Part shown: piece after piece, positions 44,512-52,583 of the stretch
Position numbering within the stretch: the first letter of the stretch is position 1
Layout of the letters: each line of letters starts with the position of its first letter
DNA from: Paraburkholderia graminis C4D1M
Lineage (GTDB): Bacteria; Pseudomonadota; Gammaproteobacteria; Burkholderiales; Burkholderiaceae
Direction of reading: 5' to 3'
DNA length: 64,000 nucleotides
Assembly: GCF_000172415.1 (NCBI RefSeq)
Contig: NZ_ABLD01000026.1
Span: forward strand, 1-64,000
Position numbers and translations under genes: made by a program
Notes under the pieces: generated by a model
The model's input: only the letters and a program-made list of their open reading frames with translations
Told to the model about the DNA's origin: nothing
Databases searched by the model: none

Positions 44512-45453
44512 ATGCCCGCCACCGCGAAAACCTGTCCGGCAACTCGCCGCCACCTTGTTCCCCCGGCCATGCCCGCGCACTCGCTGGCGGCATGCGCGTC
44601 GCGACGGACGTTCCTGAAGCGCTCCGCCAGCGTGCTGCTGGTGTCCGGCGTGGGCAGTTCGCTGCTTTCCGCATGCGGCGGCGGCCTCGGCGACGAGCAG
44701 AGCGACACGCCGCGGCTTGCATCGGTGGACAATTTCCGCGATGTCGCGGGCGCTGCGGCCGGCTATCCGACCGTCGACGGCAAGAAGATGCGGCGCGGCC
44801 TCTTTTTCCGCGCGAATGTGCTGACGCTGAGCGTGGCCGATCAGACGGAAATGGAGCGGCTCGGCATTGCGAGCGTCTACGATTTGCGCACGCCGGGCGA
44901 GGTCGAACGAACCGCCGACATCGTTCCTCGCGGCGCGGTTTCGCAAACGCTCGATGTGCTCGGTGTGCGCGACTTCACGCCGCCGCCTTTCGATTCAGCC
45001 GCTGGCGCGACCGCGTTCATGGAGTCGCAGGCGCGCGGCTATGTGACCGGCGCGGCGCAGCGGGCGAACTTCGGCGCGCTGCTGCGCCAGCTCGCGGACG
45101 GCACGGGCCCGCAGCTCTTTCATTCCAACGCGGGTAAGGATCGCGCCGGCTGGGTCGCGGCGCTGCTGCAGAGCATTGCGAATGTGCCGCTCGACGTGAT
45201 CATGCAGGACTATCTGCTGAGCAATGTCTACCGCGCGCAGGCCATCAGGTCGATGAAGGAAACATTGCGCGCGCAGGACGGCGACGCGCTCGCCGCGATT
45301 CAGGAACCGTTGCTTGGCGTGCAGGAAAGTTTTCTGCAGGCGGGCTTCGATCAGGTGCAGACGAGCTACGGCACGATGACGCGCTATCTGACTGACGGGC
45401 TTGGCGTATCGGAGGCGGCTATCGAGAGCTTGCGGAGCCGGTTGGTTGTTTGA
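44512..45453 (+). CDS. Tyrosine-phosphatase-like exported lipoprotein with Ser in place of the catalytic Cys
   Basis: The product is 313 residues, similar to the tyrosine phosphatases of the Y_phosphatase3 family. The N-terminus has a twin-arginine-like signal (SRRTFLKRS) and a lipobox near LLSACGGG, so it is probably lipid-anchored. Family motifs include NFRDVAG and SVYDLRTPGEVE. The P-loop that should read HCxxGKDRTG reads HSNAGKDRAG, with Ser at residue 205 where the nucleophilic Cys normally lies. A phosphatase reaction is therefore doubtful. The start is uncertain: ATG 44569 gives a shorter signal, and neither has a clear ribosome binding site. It is isolated, next to the 13-bp repeat. 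Confidence 0.8.
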   Translation: MPATAKTCPATRRHLVPPAMPAHSLAACASRRTFLKRSASVLLVSGVGSSLLSACGGGLGDEQSDTPRLASVDNFRDVAGAAAGYPTVDGKKMRRGLFFRANVLTLSVADQTEMERLGIASVYDLRTPGEVERTADIVPRGAVSQTLDVLGVRDFTPPPFDSAAGATAFMESQARGYVTGAAQRANFGALLRQLADGTGPQLFHSNAGKDRAGWVAALLQSIANVPLDVIMQDYLLSNVYRAQAIRSMKETLRAQDGDALAAIQEPLLGVQESFLQAGFDQVQTSYGTMTRYLTDGLGVSEAAIESLRSRLVV

Positions 45454-45530
45454 GACTGGCGGCGAGGGAGCGGGTGAGGCGCGTGGGCCGAGCGGGCTAG
45501 CTGAAAACAGCGGCTGAAGATGCGCGCCAA

Positions 45531-45726
45531 GCGCGCAAACCAAACGCGCAAACCAAACGCGCAAACCAAACGCGCAAACCAAACGCGCGGGCCGAACGCG
45601 CGGGCCGAACGCGCGGGCCGAACACGCAGGCCAAACACGCAGGCCAAACACGCAGGCCAAACACGCAGGCCGAACACGCAGGCCAAAACACGCAGGCCGA
45701 ACACGCAGGCCGAACACGCAGTCAAA
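45531..45726. repeat. 13-bp tandem repeat array, about 15 units
   Basis: Consecutive units start at 45531, 45544, 45557 and so on to 45714, with a 13-base period and one 14-base unit near 45674. Units fall in three ordered blocks: four of the type RCGCGCAAACCAA, three ACGCGCGGGCCGA, then about eight ACACGCAGGCCRA. The block order suggests successive duplication. The array lies 77 bases after the phosphatase-like gene and outside any supported coding region. Confidence 0.9.
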
Positions 45727-45754
45727 AAAAATCCGCCCCGGATACGCGGGCGGA
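45724..45754 (-). terminator. Minus-strand terminator of the two-component operon
   Basis: TCCGCCC at 45732-45738 pairs with GGGCGGA at 45748-45754. Read on the minus strand, the stem is followed by eight T (A-run at 45724-45731). Confidence 0.85.
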
Positions 45755-45901
45755 CTGAGAAGGGCGGCATCGAGGTTGCCGGGGTCGACTATAAGGCCCG
45801 CGATCATGCGTTAGCCGATGCGGTAAGGCAGCGTAAGCGCGCGCCTTGCGCCGCGCCGCGCAGTGCGATCACGACCGCTACCGCTACCACGAGCCCACCT
45901 G

Positions 45902-47248
45902 TCATGTCGATGTCGACGCAGGCACCGCCACCACCCCCACCGGCAACTCAATACACACTTCCAGCCCACCCTCGGCGTGATTGCGCACGTGGCAACGTCC
46001 GCCGCGATCGTGCGCGAGCCGTGCGACGATCGCGAGACCGAGACCGCAATGGCCTTCGCCGCCGCGCGCGGCGTCGAGCCTCACGAACGGTTTCATCGCG
46101 GCGGCAATGCGGTCGTCGGGAATGCCCGCGCCATGATCCCGCACGCTGATGACCCAATGTCCGTCGCTGCGCGCGGTGCGGATATCGACGGGCGGCGCGC
46201 CATGTTCGAGTGCGTTATCGACGAGGTTGGTCGCCAGCCGATCGAGCAGCGTGCGCGGCAACGTGAACGACGGGCCGGCACGCAGATCCAGCGCGAACAG
46301 CCGGGCTTCGCCGCCCGCGTCCTGCGAGCCCGAGCCATCGACGGCGCTGTCAATCACACTGTCACCCACACCATCACTATCCGAAAACTGCTCGCGCAAG
46401 AATTCGTCGACCTGAACCGGCGGACCGGCATCGGCGGATTGACCGGCGAACTCCAGAAACTGCTGGACGATGTTAGTCAGCGAATCGACATCGCGAATCA
46501 GCCCGGCACGCTCGCTTTCCGCGACCAGCACGCTCGCGCGCAGCTTCAGGCGCGTGAGCGGCGCTTTCAGGTCGTGCGCGACGCCGGCGAGCATGACCGC
46601 CTGGTCGTCGCCGGCCTCGTTCAGGCGCCGCATCATGTCGTTGAACGAGCCAATCAGCTCGCGCAGTTCGCGCGGGCCTTGCACGGTCACCGGTTCCGGC
46701 CGGCCGCCCGAACCGAAGACGCGCGCGGCGTCGGCGACGCGCGACAGCGGACGCTGCATCTGCCACACCGCGAACAGCGACAGGATCAGCGCGGCGGCCA
46801 GCATCGAAATGGCTTCGATCAGAAAGCGCGGCGGCGGCGGCAGATCGACCGGCAGCACGACCCAGTTCGACTTGCCCGGAAACAGCACCCACAGTTGCGG
46901 CGGACGCAGATCGTCGACGGCAATCTGGGTGCCTGGCGGAAGCGTCTCACGCAGATGCTGCGTCAACTGAACAACCAGGTGCTCGGTGGGTTCGCGCAGA
47001 TGGACGCTCGGCGGCATGTTCCACGTCGGAACCAGATGCACGCGCATGGCCGGCGCGAGCGCGGCGCCCTTGATCGGCTCGCCGTTGATGGCCTGAAGCG
47101 CCAGCACGACGCCGCGCGCAAAGCCGTCGATCTCATGGCGCGGCGGCTGCATCACCACCAGCACGAACCAGCCGGCCTGAATCGCCAACAGCACCGCCGT
47201 CGAAAGCAACGCCATTCTGCCGAACAGCGTGTTCAGCGGGTTTCTCAT
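45902..47248 (-). CDS. Sensor histidine kinase, EnvZ/OmpR-type system
   Basis: This is an inner-membrane sensor kinase of 448 residues, starting at ATG 47248 in an ATGA overlap with the regulator stop. It has an N-terminal span (about 13-33), a periplasmic domain (about 34-140), a second span (about 147-163) and a HAMP-like region. The dimerisation domain carries the phospho-acceptor His225 in GVAHDLKAPLTRLKLR. The ATP domain contains LVDNALEHG and GHCGLGLAIV. Two Pro/Ala-rich stretches occur near the C-terminus. It is most like EnvZ/RisS sensors. The signal sensed is unknown. Confidence 0.9.
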   Translation of the reverse strand: MRNPLNTLFGRMALLSTAVLLAIQAGWFVLVVMQPPRHEIDGFARGVVLALQAINGEPIKGAALAPAMRVHLVPTWNMPPSVHLREPTEHLVVQLTQHLRETLPPGTQIAVDDLRPPQLWVLFPGKSNWVVLPVDLPPPPRFLIEAISMLAAALILSLFAVWQMQRPLSRVADAARVFGSGGRPEPVTVQGPRELRELIGSFNDMMRRLNEAGDDQAVMLAGVAHDLKAPLTRLKLRASVLVAESERAGLIRDVDSLTNIVQQFLEFAGQSADAGPPVQVDEFLREQFSDSDGVGDSVIDSAVDGSGSQDAGGEARLFALDLRAGPSFTLPRTLLDRLATNLVDNALEHGAPPVDIRTARSDGHWVISVRDHGAGIPDDRIAAAMKPFVRLDAARGGEGHCGLGLAIVARLAHDRGGRCHVRNHAEGGLEVCIELPVGVVAVPASTST

Positions 47249-47985
47249 GCGTTCGAGGCGGCCTCGTCGGAGAACGGTGTGCCGTCGGCGTCGGGTACGA
47301 AAACATAGCCCTTGCCGCGCACCGTTTGCACGTAGCACGGATTGGACGGATCGTCCTCGATCACGCGCCGCAGACGCCAGATCGGCACGTCGAGGCTGCG
47401 ATCGCGGAAGGCGAGGTTGTCGCGATGCACGAGGTCGTGAATCAGCACACGCGACAACACCTTGTACGGGTTGTTGACGAAGATCTTCAGTAGCGCGAAC
47501 TCACTGTCGCGCAACGGCAGCTTCGTATCGGCGCGCGACAGCGAGCGTGTGGCGAAGTCCAGTTCGAACGGGCCGAACCTGTACGGCTTGCGGGCTTCCG
47601 GCGCGCTCGTGGTCGACGGCCCGCGGCGGCGCAGCACCGTGTGGATGCGCGCGAGCAGTTCGCGCGGATCGAAGGGCTTGGTCAGATAGTCGTCCGCGCC
47701 GAGCGACAGCCCGACGATGCGGTCGGCCACCGTGCCGCGCGCCGTCACGAAGATCACCGGAATGTCGTCGCCGGCGGCGCGCAGCGCGGTGAGCGCGCGC
47801 AGGCCGTCGGTGTTCGGCATCATGATGTCGAGCACGACGACCGACGGCCGTTCGCGCTCGAGCCGGCGCTGGAGATGGGTGCCGTCATGCAGCACCGACG
47901 CGTCAAAGCCGTTCGACTGCAAGAACTTGCAAAGCAGATCGCGTACGACCGGATCGTCGTCGACGATAAGGACCTGTGGATTCAT
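47245..47985 (-). CDS. OmpR-family response regulator
   Basis: The product is 246 residues. The receiver domain carries acidic Asp10-Asp11, phospho-acceptor Asp53 in VVLDIMMP, and Lys in TKPFDPREL. The C-terminal winged-helix DNA-binding domain contains SLDVPIWRLRRVIEDDPSNPCYVQTVRGKGYVFVPD. It is paired with the sensor kinase downstream by a 4-base overlap, so the pair is one operon. It closely resembles the other regulator at 50327-51070. It is probably autoregulated through the 463-base upstream region. Confidence 0.93.
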   Translation of the reverse strand: MNPQVLIVDDDPVVRDLLCKFLQSNGFDASVLHDGTHLQRRLERERPSVVVLDIMMPNTDGLRALTALRAAGDDIPVIFVTARGTVADRIVGLSLGADDYLTKPFDPRELLARIHTVLRRRGPSTTSAPEARKPYRFGPFELDFATRSLSRADTKLPLRDSEFALLKIFVNNPYKVLSRVLIHDLVHRDNLAFRDRSLDVPIWRLRRVIEDDPSNPCYVQTVRGKGYVFVPDADGTPFSDEAASNA

Positions 47986-48448
47986 GGCGAAATTCTAGAC
48001 CGGCGCGCGCGACGCGCGGCCGACTGTTTTCTTACCAATGCTTACCCGATGCGGTGCGAGTTTTTCGGCGCGATTCTGGCGCAATTGGGCGCAATGTTCG
48101 CACACGCGAGCGTAAGGCCCGTCAACCAAGGTTCACAGCATATTTCAGCACTGCCGCTTCTGGCAACGCGGGCGCGCGTGCGGGCCTCGCATTCGATGTG
48201 CGCACGCGGTATTTCTCGAAACAGTTTGCGCACAACGGCAAGTGCCGGAAAGCACTCGCAACGCGTCGTAAGCACCGTCGAAAAGCGCGCTTTTCTTCGT
48301 GCATCGGCGAGGCGTGGGCGGCGAGATGATTCGTCCTGCGATACGTCGCGCCGCACGCCGGCAGAGCTTCAGGCTCTCATCCGGCGCACGCGGTGCGCGA
48401 CCGACATCTTGCCAAACCCAGCCCAACCAGCGCCATGCGAGGCTCATC
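47986..48448. other. Gene-free divergent region upstream of the response regulator
   Basis: This 463-base gap separates the minus-strand two-component genes from the plus-strand exported-protein cluster. It should contain promoters for both and possibly regulator boxes. No convincing gene, repeat or RNA was seen. The open frames here lack ribosome binding sites or family-like sequence. Confidence 0.4.
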
Positions 48449-48658
48449 ATGACTGTTCCCAGCAACCTCAATTCCACCCATTTTTCTTCGATTGCGCCCA
48501 CCAAGGCGACGGAAAAGCCGGCGTCCAACGGCAGTTCCGCAGCGACAAGCGGGAGCGGCAGCGGCAACGCGCAAGCCAAGGGCTCGGCGACTCAGCCGCA
48601 GCCGCAGCCGTCGGTGCCCGCGGGCCTCGTCGGCCATCACGTCAACACGACCGCCTGA
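48449..48658 (+). CDS. Small Ser/Gly/Gln-rich hypothetical protein
   Basis: A 69-residue product that I do not recognise. It starts MTVPSNLNSTHFSSIAPTK and is low in complexity (Ser, Gly, Gln, Pro, Ala) with no signal peptide or membrane segment. It ends GLVGHHVNTTA. A weak GAGG site precedes the ATG. It is 15 bases before the next small gene, so it may be the first gene of a four-gene cluster. It could also be a non-coding stretch; support is modest. Confidence 0.4.
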   Translation: MTVPSNLNSTHFSSIAPTKATEKPASNGSSAATSGSGSGNAQAKGSATQPQPQPSVPAGLVGHHVNTTA

Positions 48659-48673
48659 CGTACCGAGGCGCGC

Positions 48674-48871
48674 GTGTCGACATCAATAATTTCCGGGCGC
48701 GTCGTGCGCGCCGCTGCGTGGCTCGCGCTCGGCGCGGCGCTGTTGCCGCTCGACGGCTGCGCCGTTGCCGCGCTGCCTTGCCGGCTGACCTCGGCGACGC
48801 TGAAGATCATCCCGGTCGTCGGCCATGCGGCGGCCACGCCGTTCGACATCTGCTCATCCGCGATCGATTGA
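48674..48871 (+). CDS. Small predicted lipoprotein
   Basis: A 65-residue product from GTG 48674 with a GAGG site upstream. A hydrophobic N-terminal segment ends in PLDGC, with Cys29 as the likely lipid-attached residue; Asp at the -2 position is unusual. Two further Cys occur (PCRL and DICSS). The body has a second hydrophobic stretch (IIPVVGHAAATPF). I do not recognise the function. It lies between two other small exported proteins, 3 bases before the next gene. Confidence 0.6.
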   Translation: MSTSIISGRVVRAAAWLALGAALLPLDGCAVAALPCRLTSATLKIIPVVGHAAATPFDICSSAID

Positions 48872-48874
48872 AAC

Positions 48875-49594
48875 ATGAGACCACAACGGATTGCCTGCGC
48901 GCTGGCGCTGCTGTGCGGCACATTCTCGCTGACCGTGCCGGCGCAGCCGGCGGCGCGCGATGCGGGCGCCGCAGCTTCGGCGCCGGCATCGAAGGACGCA
49001 TTCGCCGACGCCCGCCGACGCGCGCAGGACACGCCATTCGCATTCCGCGGCATTGCGCTCGGCATCACGCTCGATGAATTCCGCGCCGGTTCGAAAGTGC
49101 GTGCGACGCCGGTCGGCAGCGTGCCGGTCTGCGAGACGGACGTGCAGGCGGGCGCGCTCGGCATGCGGCTGAAGTCGCACGAGAGTCTGACCGTCGCGTG
49201 CCGCTGGGCGCATCGCGACGATAACGGTTGGGCGCTGTCGCAAGCGGTCGTCGACGGTGCGCCGGCGGCCGAGCATGTGCTGCGTTTCGCGCGCATGGAA
49301 GGGCAAAGCGCGCTGCGGCTCTACGAGATTTCCTTCGTGATCGACGAAGTCACCGCCGAAGATCTGCGCGACGCGCTCGCGGACCGCTACGGCCCGCCGC
49401 GTCATGCGACGCGGAACGTGTCGTCGCCGGGCGCGTTGCCGGTCTACGTGTGGGAAAACGCGGTCAGTTCGATCACGTTGTGTTTCCTGCCGGGCACGCG
49501 CAACGGCACGCTCACTTATCTGCTGAAGGGGTCGGACGCATGGGTGAAGTCCGTCGTGCGGCAGTGGCAGGCGAGCGATGCAGAAGCCGGTTGA
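48875..49594 (+). CDS. Exported protein of unknown function
   Basis: A 239-residue product starting at ATG 48875, 3 bases after the previous stop. It has a Sec signal peptide with likely cleavage near VPA-QPAA. The mature part contains two Cys early (PVCETD and VACRW) and one later (TLCFLPG). There are no recognisable catalytic motifs. Its pairing with small lipoproteins and an flgH-like gene suggests an envelope role. I could not assign a family. Confidence 0.7.
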   Translation: MRPQRIACALALLCGTFSLTVPAQPAARDAGAAASAPASKDAFADARRRAQDTPFAFRGIALGITLDEFRAGSKVRATPVGSVPVCETDVQAGALGMRLKSHESLTVACRWAHRDDNGWALSQAVVDGAPAAEHVLRFARMEGQSALRLYEISFVIDEVTAEDLRDALADRYGPPRHATRNVSSPGALPVYVWENAVSSITLCFLPGTRNGTLTYLLKGSDAWVKSVVRQWQASDAEAG

Positions 49595-49646
49595 TGCAGC
49601 GGCACCGATGCGCGGATCAGCACCATTCAGCGAGGGAGTAAACCCG

Positions 49647-50307
49647 ATGCCTACGCTACGTTTTTCCGTCGCGCTATGCGCGGCGGCATGTGTGTCCGCT
49701 TGCGCGAGCGGACAGAGGTCGATTGTCGAAACACCGATGGCGCCGCCGCTCGTGTCCGCGCCGCTGAACGTCAACACGCAGGGCGCGATCTATCAGGCGG
49801 GCACGCTGATGGTGCTGTACGAGACGCCGCGCGCGCAACACATCGGCGACGTGCTGACGATCCGTCTGTCCGAGTCGTATAGCGGGAACAACAGTTCGAC
49901 GGCGGCTGCGAGCCGGGCGAGCAGCATCACCGCCGATGCCGCCGATAATCGACGGCGCCGCCGCGCGGCTCGCGAGCTCTTCACATCGCTCGGCCAGCAC
50001 GGAATTCAAAGACAGCAGTCTCACCGACGCGAGCGCGATGACCGGCACACTCGCCGTGACCGTGATCGGCACGATGCCGACCGGCAACCTGGTCGTGTCG
50101 GGCGAAAAGGTGATTTCGATGGGCGGCAACCGCGACCGCTTGCGGCTGTCAGGCGTGGTGAATCCTAAGGATATCGAAACAGGCAACTACGTCGCGTCGA
50201 GCAAGGTCGCGAATGCGCGCATCGAGCAGGCCGGCTCCGGCATGATCTCCGACGCGACGACGATGGGCTGGCTGCAGAGGATGTTTTTGAGCGTGCTGAC
50301 TTTCTGA
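49647..50307 (+). pseudogene. Orphan FlgH-like (flagellar L-ring) lipoprotein gene with a +1 frameshift
   Basis: FlgH builds the outer-membrane L ring of the flagellar basal body. The first frame, from ATG 49647, encodes a lipoprotein signal (lipobox VSAC), YQAGTLMVLYETPRAQHIGDVLTIRLSESYSG and SSTAAASRASSITADAADN. After about 49950 the family sequence continues in the next frame: TGTLAVTVIGTMPTGNLVVSGEKV, GNRDRLRLSGVVNPKDI and WLQRMFLSVLTF. One extra base near 49950 explains the switch; removing it gives 219 residues, a normal FlgH length. No other flagellar gene is nearby. It may be a pseudogene, a second L-ring paralogue, or a sequencing error. Confidence 0.85.
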
Positions 50308-50326
50308 GGCGGCGTCACGAACGCGC

Positions 50327-51070
50327 TCACTGCGCAGCCGCGCCCGCTCCGCGCTCGGCCGCGCCGATCTCGCCGTCCGGCACGAACACATAGCCGCGTC
50401 CCCACACCGTTTGCACGTAGCGCGGCTCGGACGGATCGACCTCGATCAGCCGACGCAAACGCCAGATCGACACATCGAGACTGCGGTTGCGATGCGTCTC
50501 GCTATTGCCATGCAGTTTTTCGAGCAGTTGCCCGCGAGTGAGGACGGTCATCGCGTGAGTGACGAACACTTTCAGCATCGCGAATTCGCTTGAGCGCAGC
50601 GTGATGCGTTCGCCGTCGCGGCGCAATTCACGCGCCGGGAAATTCACCTCGAAGCGGCCGAAGCGATACGGCGCGCGTTGCTCGGGCGCGCTCGGCGCAA
50701 TCGAGCCGCGACGGCGCAGCACCGTGCGAATCCGCGCGACGAGTTCGCTCGGTTCGAACGGCTTGCCCAGGTAATCGTCCGCGCCGAGTTCGAGACCGAT
50801 CACACGGTCGATCGGATCGGCGCGTGCGGTCAGCAGAATCACGGGGATATCGTCGCCCGCCACGCGCAGCGCGCGCAGCGCACTGATGCCGTCGAGCTCG
50901 GGCATCATGATGTCGAGCACGACCAGCGCGGGACGCTCGTCCTGAAGTTTGCGCTGCAGCGCCATGCCATGTTCGAGCGTGGCAACCTTGAAGCCGCGCC
51001 CTTCGAGATACTGACTGACGAGCTCACGTACGACGGGGTCGTCGTCGACGACCAGAATGGATTGGTTCAT
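50327..51070 (-). CDS. OmpR-family response regulator without an adjacent kinase
   Basis: The product is 247 residues. The receiver has Asp10-Asp11, phospho-acceptor Asp53 (VVLDIMMP) and the Lys loop GKPFEPSEL. The winged helix contains RSLDVSIWRLRRLIEVDPSEPRYVQTVWGRGYVFVPD. The sequence is clearly paralogous to the regulator at 47245-47985, with long shared blocks in both domains. No histidine kinase gene adjoins it; it may use the kinase at 45902-47248 or a distant one. It converges with the flgH-like pseudogene, with only 19 bases between stops. Confidence 0.92.
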   Translation of the reverse strand: MNQSILVVDDDPVVRELVSQYLEGRGFKVATLEHGMALQRKLQDERPALVVLDIMMPELDGISALRALRVAGDDIPVILLTARADPIDRVIGLELGADDYLGKPFEPSELVARIRTVLRRRGSIAPSAPEQRAPYRFGRFEVNFPARELRRDGERITLRSSEFAMLKVFVTHAMTVLTRGQLLEKLHGNSETHRNRSLDVSIWRLRRLIEVDPSEPRYVQTVWGRGYVFVPDGEIGAAERGAGAAAQ

Positions 51071-51160
51071 TCAGGTCATCTTAGTGATCCGCGCGCGCGC
51101 AGCAAAGCGGCTAACGCTTTCCAATCCTTTCTCGCGTAAGAGAAAGCAACCGGCATGCGG

Positions 51161-51802
51161 CTAGTTGACCTGCGAGGTCTGAATGGTCTGCCGTGTTTCG
51201 CGGCCGAAATCGGTCCGGTCGATCACCATCTTGTCGATCAACCCATTGAGCTTGGTCGACGCCGACGAGAAGCGGTCGCTGTTCAGGCCGCCCGTCTGGT
51301 AGCGCGCGGTGACGAGAATGCGGCCACTCTGCACGAGCGTCAAATCGATGACCGACAGATACTGGATCGCGTCGTCGCTGAACGAGCGGCGGCCGTAGTC
51401 GATCGCCGCGTTGTAGACGAGGCGCGCCTCGCAGCCGGCGGGCGAGGTGCCGGGATTGTAGACATCCGAACGAATGCCGCGGCGATCAAGCGCGAGTTGC
51501 AGCGCCGGCACGAAATCGCCGACCGACACAGCAGCGTTCACTTCGATGCAAACGTGCCGCACATCCGCGGGACGGCCGCTCACGAAGGTCGGCGACGAAT
51601 AGTTCGCGGCGATGGCGTAGCCGGCCTGGATCACGGAGCCGGTGGCGTCGGCTGCCTGGATCAGCGTCCACGCGCAGCCGTTCAGTCCGACCGTCAACGT
51701 CGTACAGGCGACGAACCGCGCGCTCGGCCGCCGCAACCTGACCCAGGCCGCGCGAGGGGCTCGCGTCAAAGCGTTAGCGCGTTTCGTGGTCAGGAAGGTC
51801 AT
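51161..51802 (-). CDS. Predicted lipoprotein of unknown function
   Basis: A 213-residue product from ATG 51802; a longer start at 51835 is possible and neither has a good ribosome binding site. After a basic N-terminus and hydrophobic segment, a lipobox GLNGC places the lipid Cys at residue 43. The mature part has two more Cys (VCIEVN, AGCEARL) and a repeated beta-type pattern (LSVIDLTLVQSGRILVTARY). I did not recognise the family with certainty. It lies upstream of the orphan regulator on the same strand. Confidence 0.65.
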   Translation of the reverse strand: MTFLTTKRANALTRAPRAAWVRLRRPSARFVACTTLTVGLNGCAWTLIQAADATGSVIQAGYAIAANYSSPTFVSGRPADVRHVCIEVNAAVSVGDFVPALQLALDRRGIRSDVYNPGTSPAGCEARLVYNAAIDYGRRSFSDDAIQYLSVIDLTLVQSGRILVTARYQTGGLNSDRFSSASTKLNGLIDKMVIDRTDFGRETRQTIQTSQVN

Positions 51803-51896
51803 CAAGCGGAGCCAAATGCGATAAAGGCAAGCCATGCGGATCGGCTGAGCGAAGCGAAATGCGGCGGAACGCGCATCGTCCTCGACGTGTCTGCAT

Positions 51897-52367
51897 TCAG
51901 CGCGCGACGCGCAGCCGCAACTCGTTTTGCCCTTGCACGCTCGCAGTGACATTCACGCGCCGCTCGGCGGTCGTCACGATGAAATGCTGGCGCGTCGGCG
52001 TGTTCACGTCATGCACGACGTTCGGAAAGCACGCGGCGATGTCGGCGCCGATTTCCTCGAGCGGATCGTTGACGACACCGTCGGCTTGCCAGTGCGCGCG
52101 CCAGTGGCAGTCGTACGCGTGCGCGTTGGCGCGGCAGTCTTCGGCGCTCGCGACGCCCGGCAGTTGCGCGGCCGGTTGCGTGTGCAATTGCTTGTAGTCG
52201 GATGCTTCGACGATGTGCCTGAGCGCGGGGCACACGTCGGCGGGTTCGTTCGGCGGCGTGGTTTGCGCGGCATGAGCAAGATGAGCGGCACTTCCGAGCA
52301 GCACGGCCGCGGAGAGAGCAAGGCCGAGCCGGTGAATCGAAGGATAAGAGCGGCGATCGAATGACAT
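51897..52367 (-). CDS. Exported protein of unknown function
   Basis: A 156-residue product starting at ATG 52367. The signal peptide ends near AHA-AQTTP. The mature protein contains four Cys (DVCPAL, EDCRAN, YDCHWR, AACFPN), suggesting two disulfides. The C-terminal half is polar and beta-rich (RVNVTASVQGQNELRLRVA). No family was recognised. It lies on the same strand as the lipoprotein and the regulator that follow, with gaps of about 90 bases. Confidence 0.65.
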   Translation of the reverse strand: MSFDRRSYPSIHRLGLALSAAVLLGSAAHLAHAAQTTPPNEPADVCPALRHIVEASDYKQLHTQPAAQLPGVASAEDCRANAHAYDCHWRAHWQADGVVNDPLEEIGADIAACFPNVVHDVNTPTRQHFIVTTAERRVNVTASVQGQNELRLRVAR

Positions 52368-52583
52368 GAGCGAGAGTCCGTTAGCAGTGGATGGCGTGCG
52401 GGCCGCAGGGGACGGCGCGCACGACTATCGTCGCTGTTTCGGGCTCGTTTCAAAGGGCTGAAAAGCTTGCCCGCTTCGCAAATGCTTTCGAGGTGTTCTC
52501 GCGTGTTTCGGGATCTTGCCGCGGCTCGCGCGAATGTGAGTACGGGTGCGGGCGCGTTGGCGAATTGCGCGCGGCGGTGTGAA

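Larger units (their letters stand above)
45454..45901. other. Gene-free region with tandem repeats and a terminator
   Basis: This 448-base gap between the phosphatase-like gene and the sensor kinase contains the tandem array and a minus-strand terminator. The remainder, about 45755-45901, holds nothing recognisable. Open frames across the repeats arise from their lack of stops and were not called. Confidence 0.6.

Noticed and set aside
45531..45726. CRISPR array.
   Set aside because: Units are only 13 bases and directly adjacent, with no unique spacers and no cas genes.
45384..45807. Minus-strand open frames across the tandem array giving a 13-residue repeated peptide.
   Set aside because: The periodicity follows from a 13-base DNA repeat (39 bases per 13 codons). 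No ribosome binding site or known family was found, and the minus-strand terminator lies in the region.
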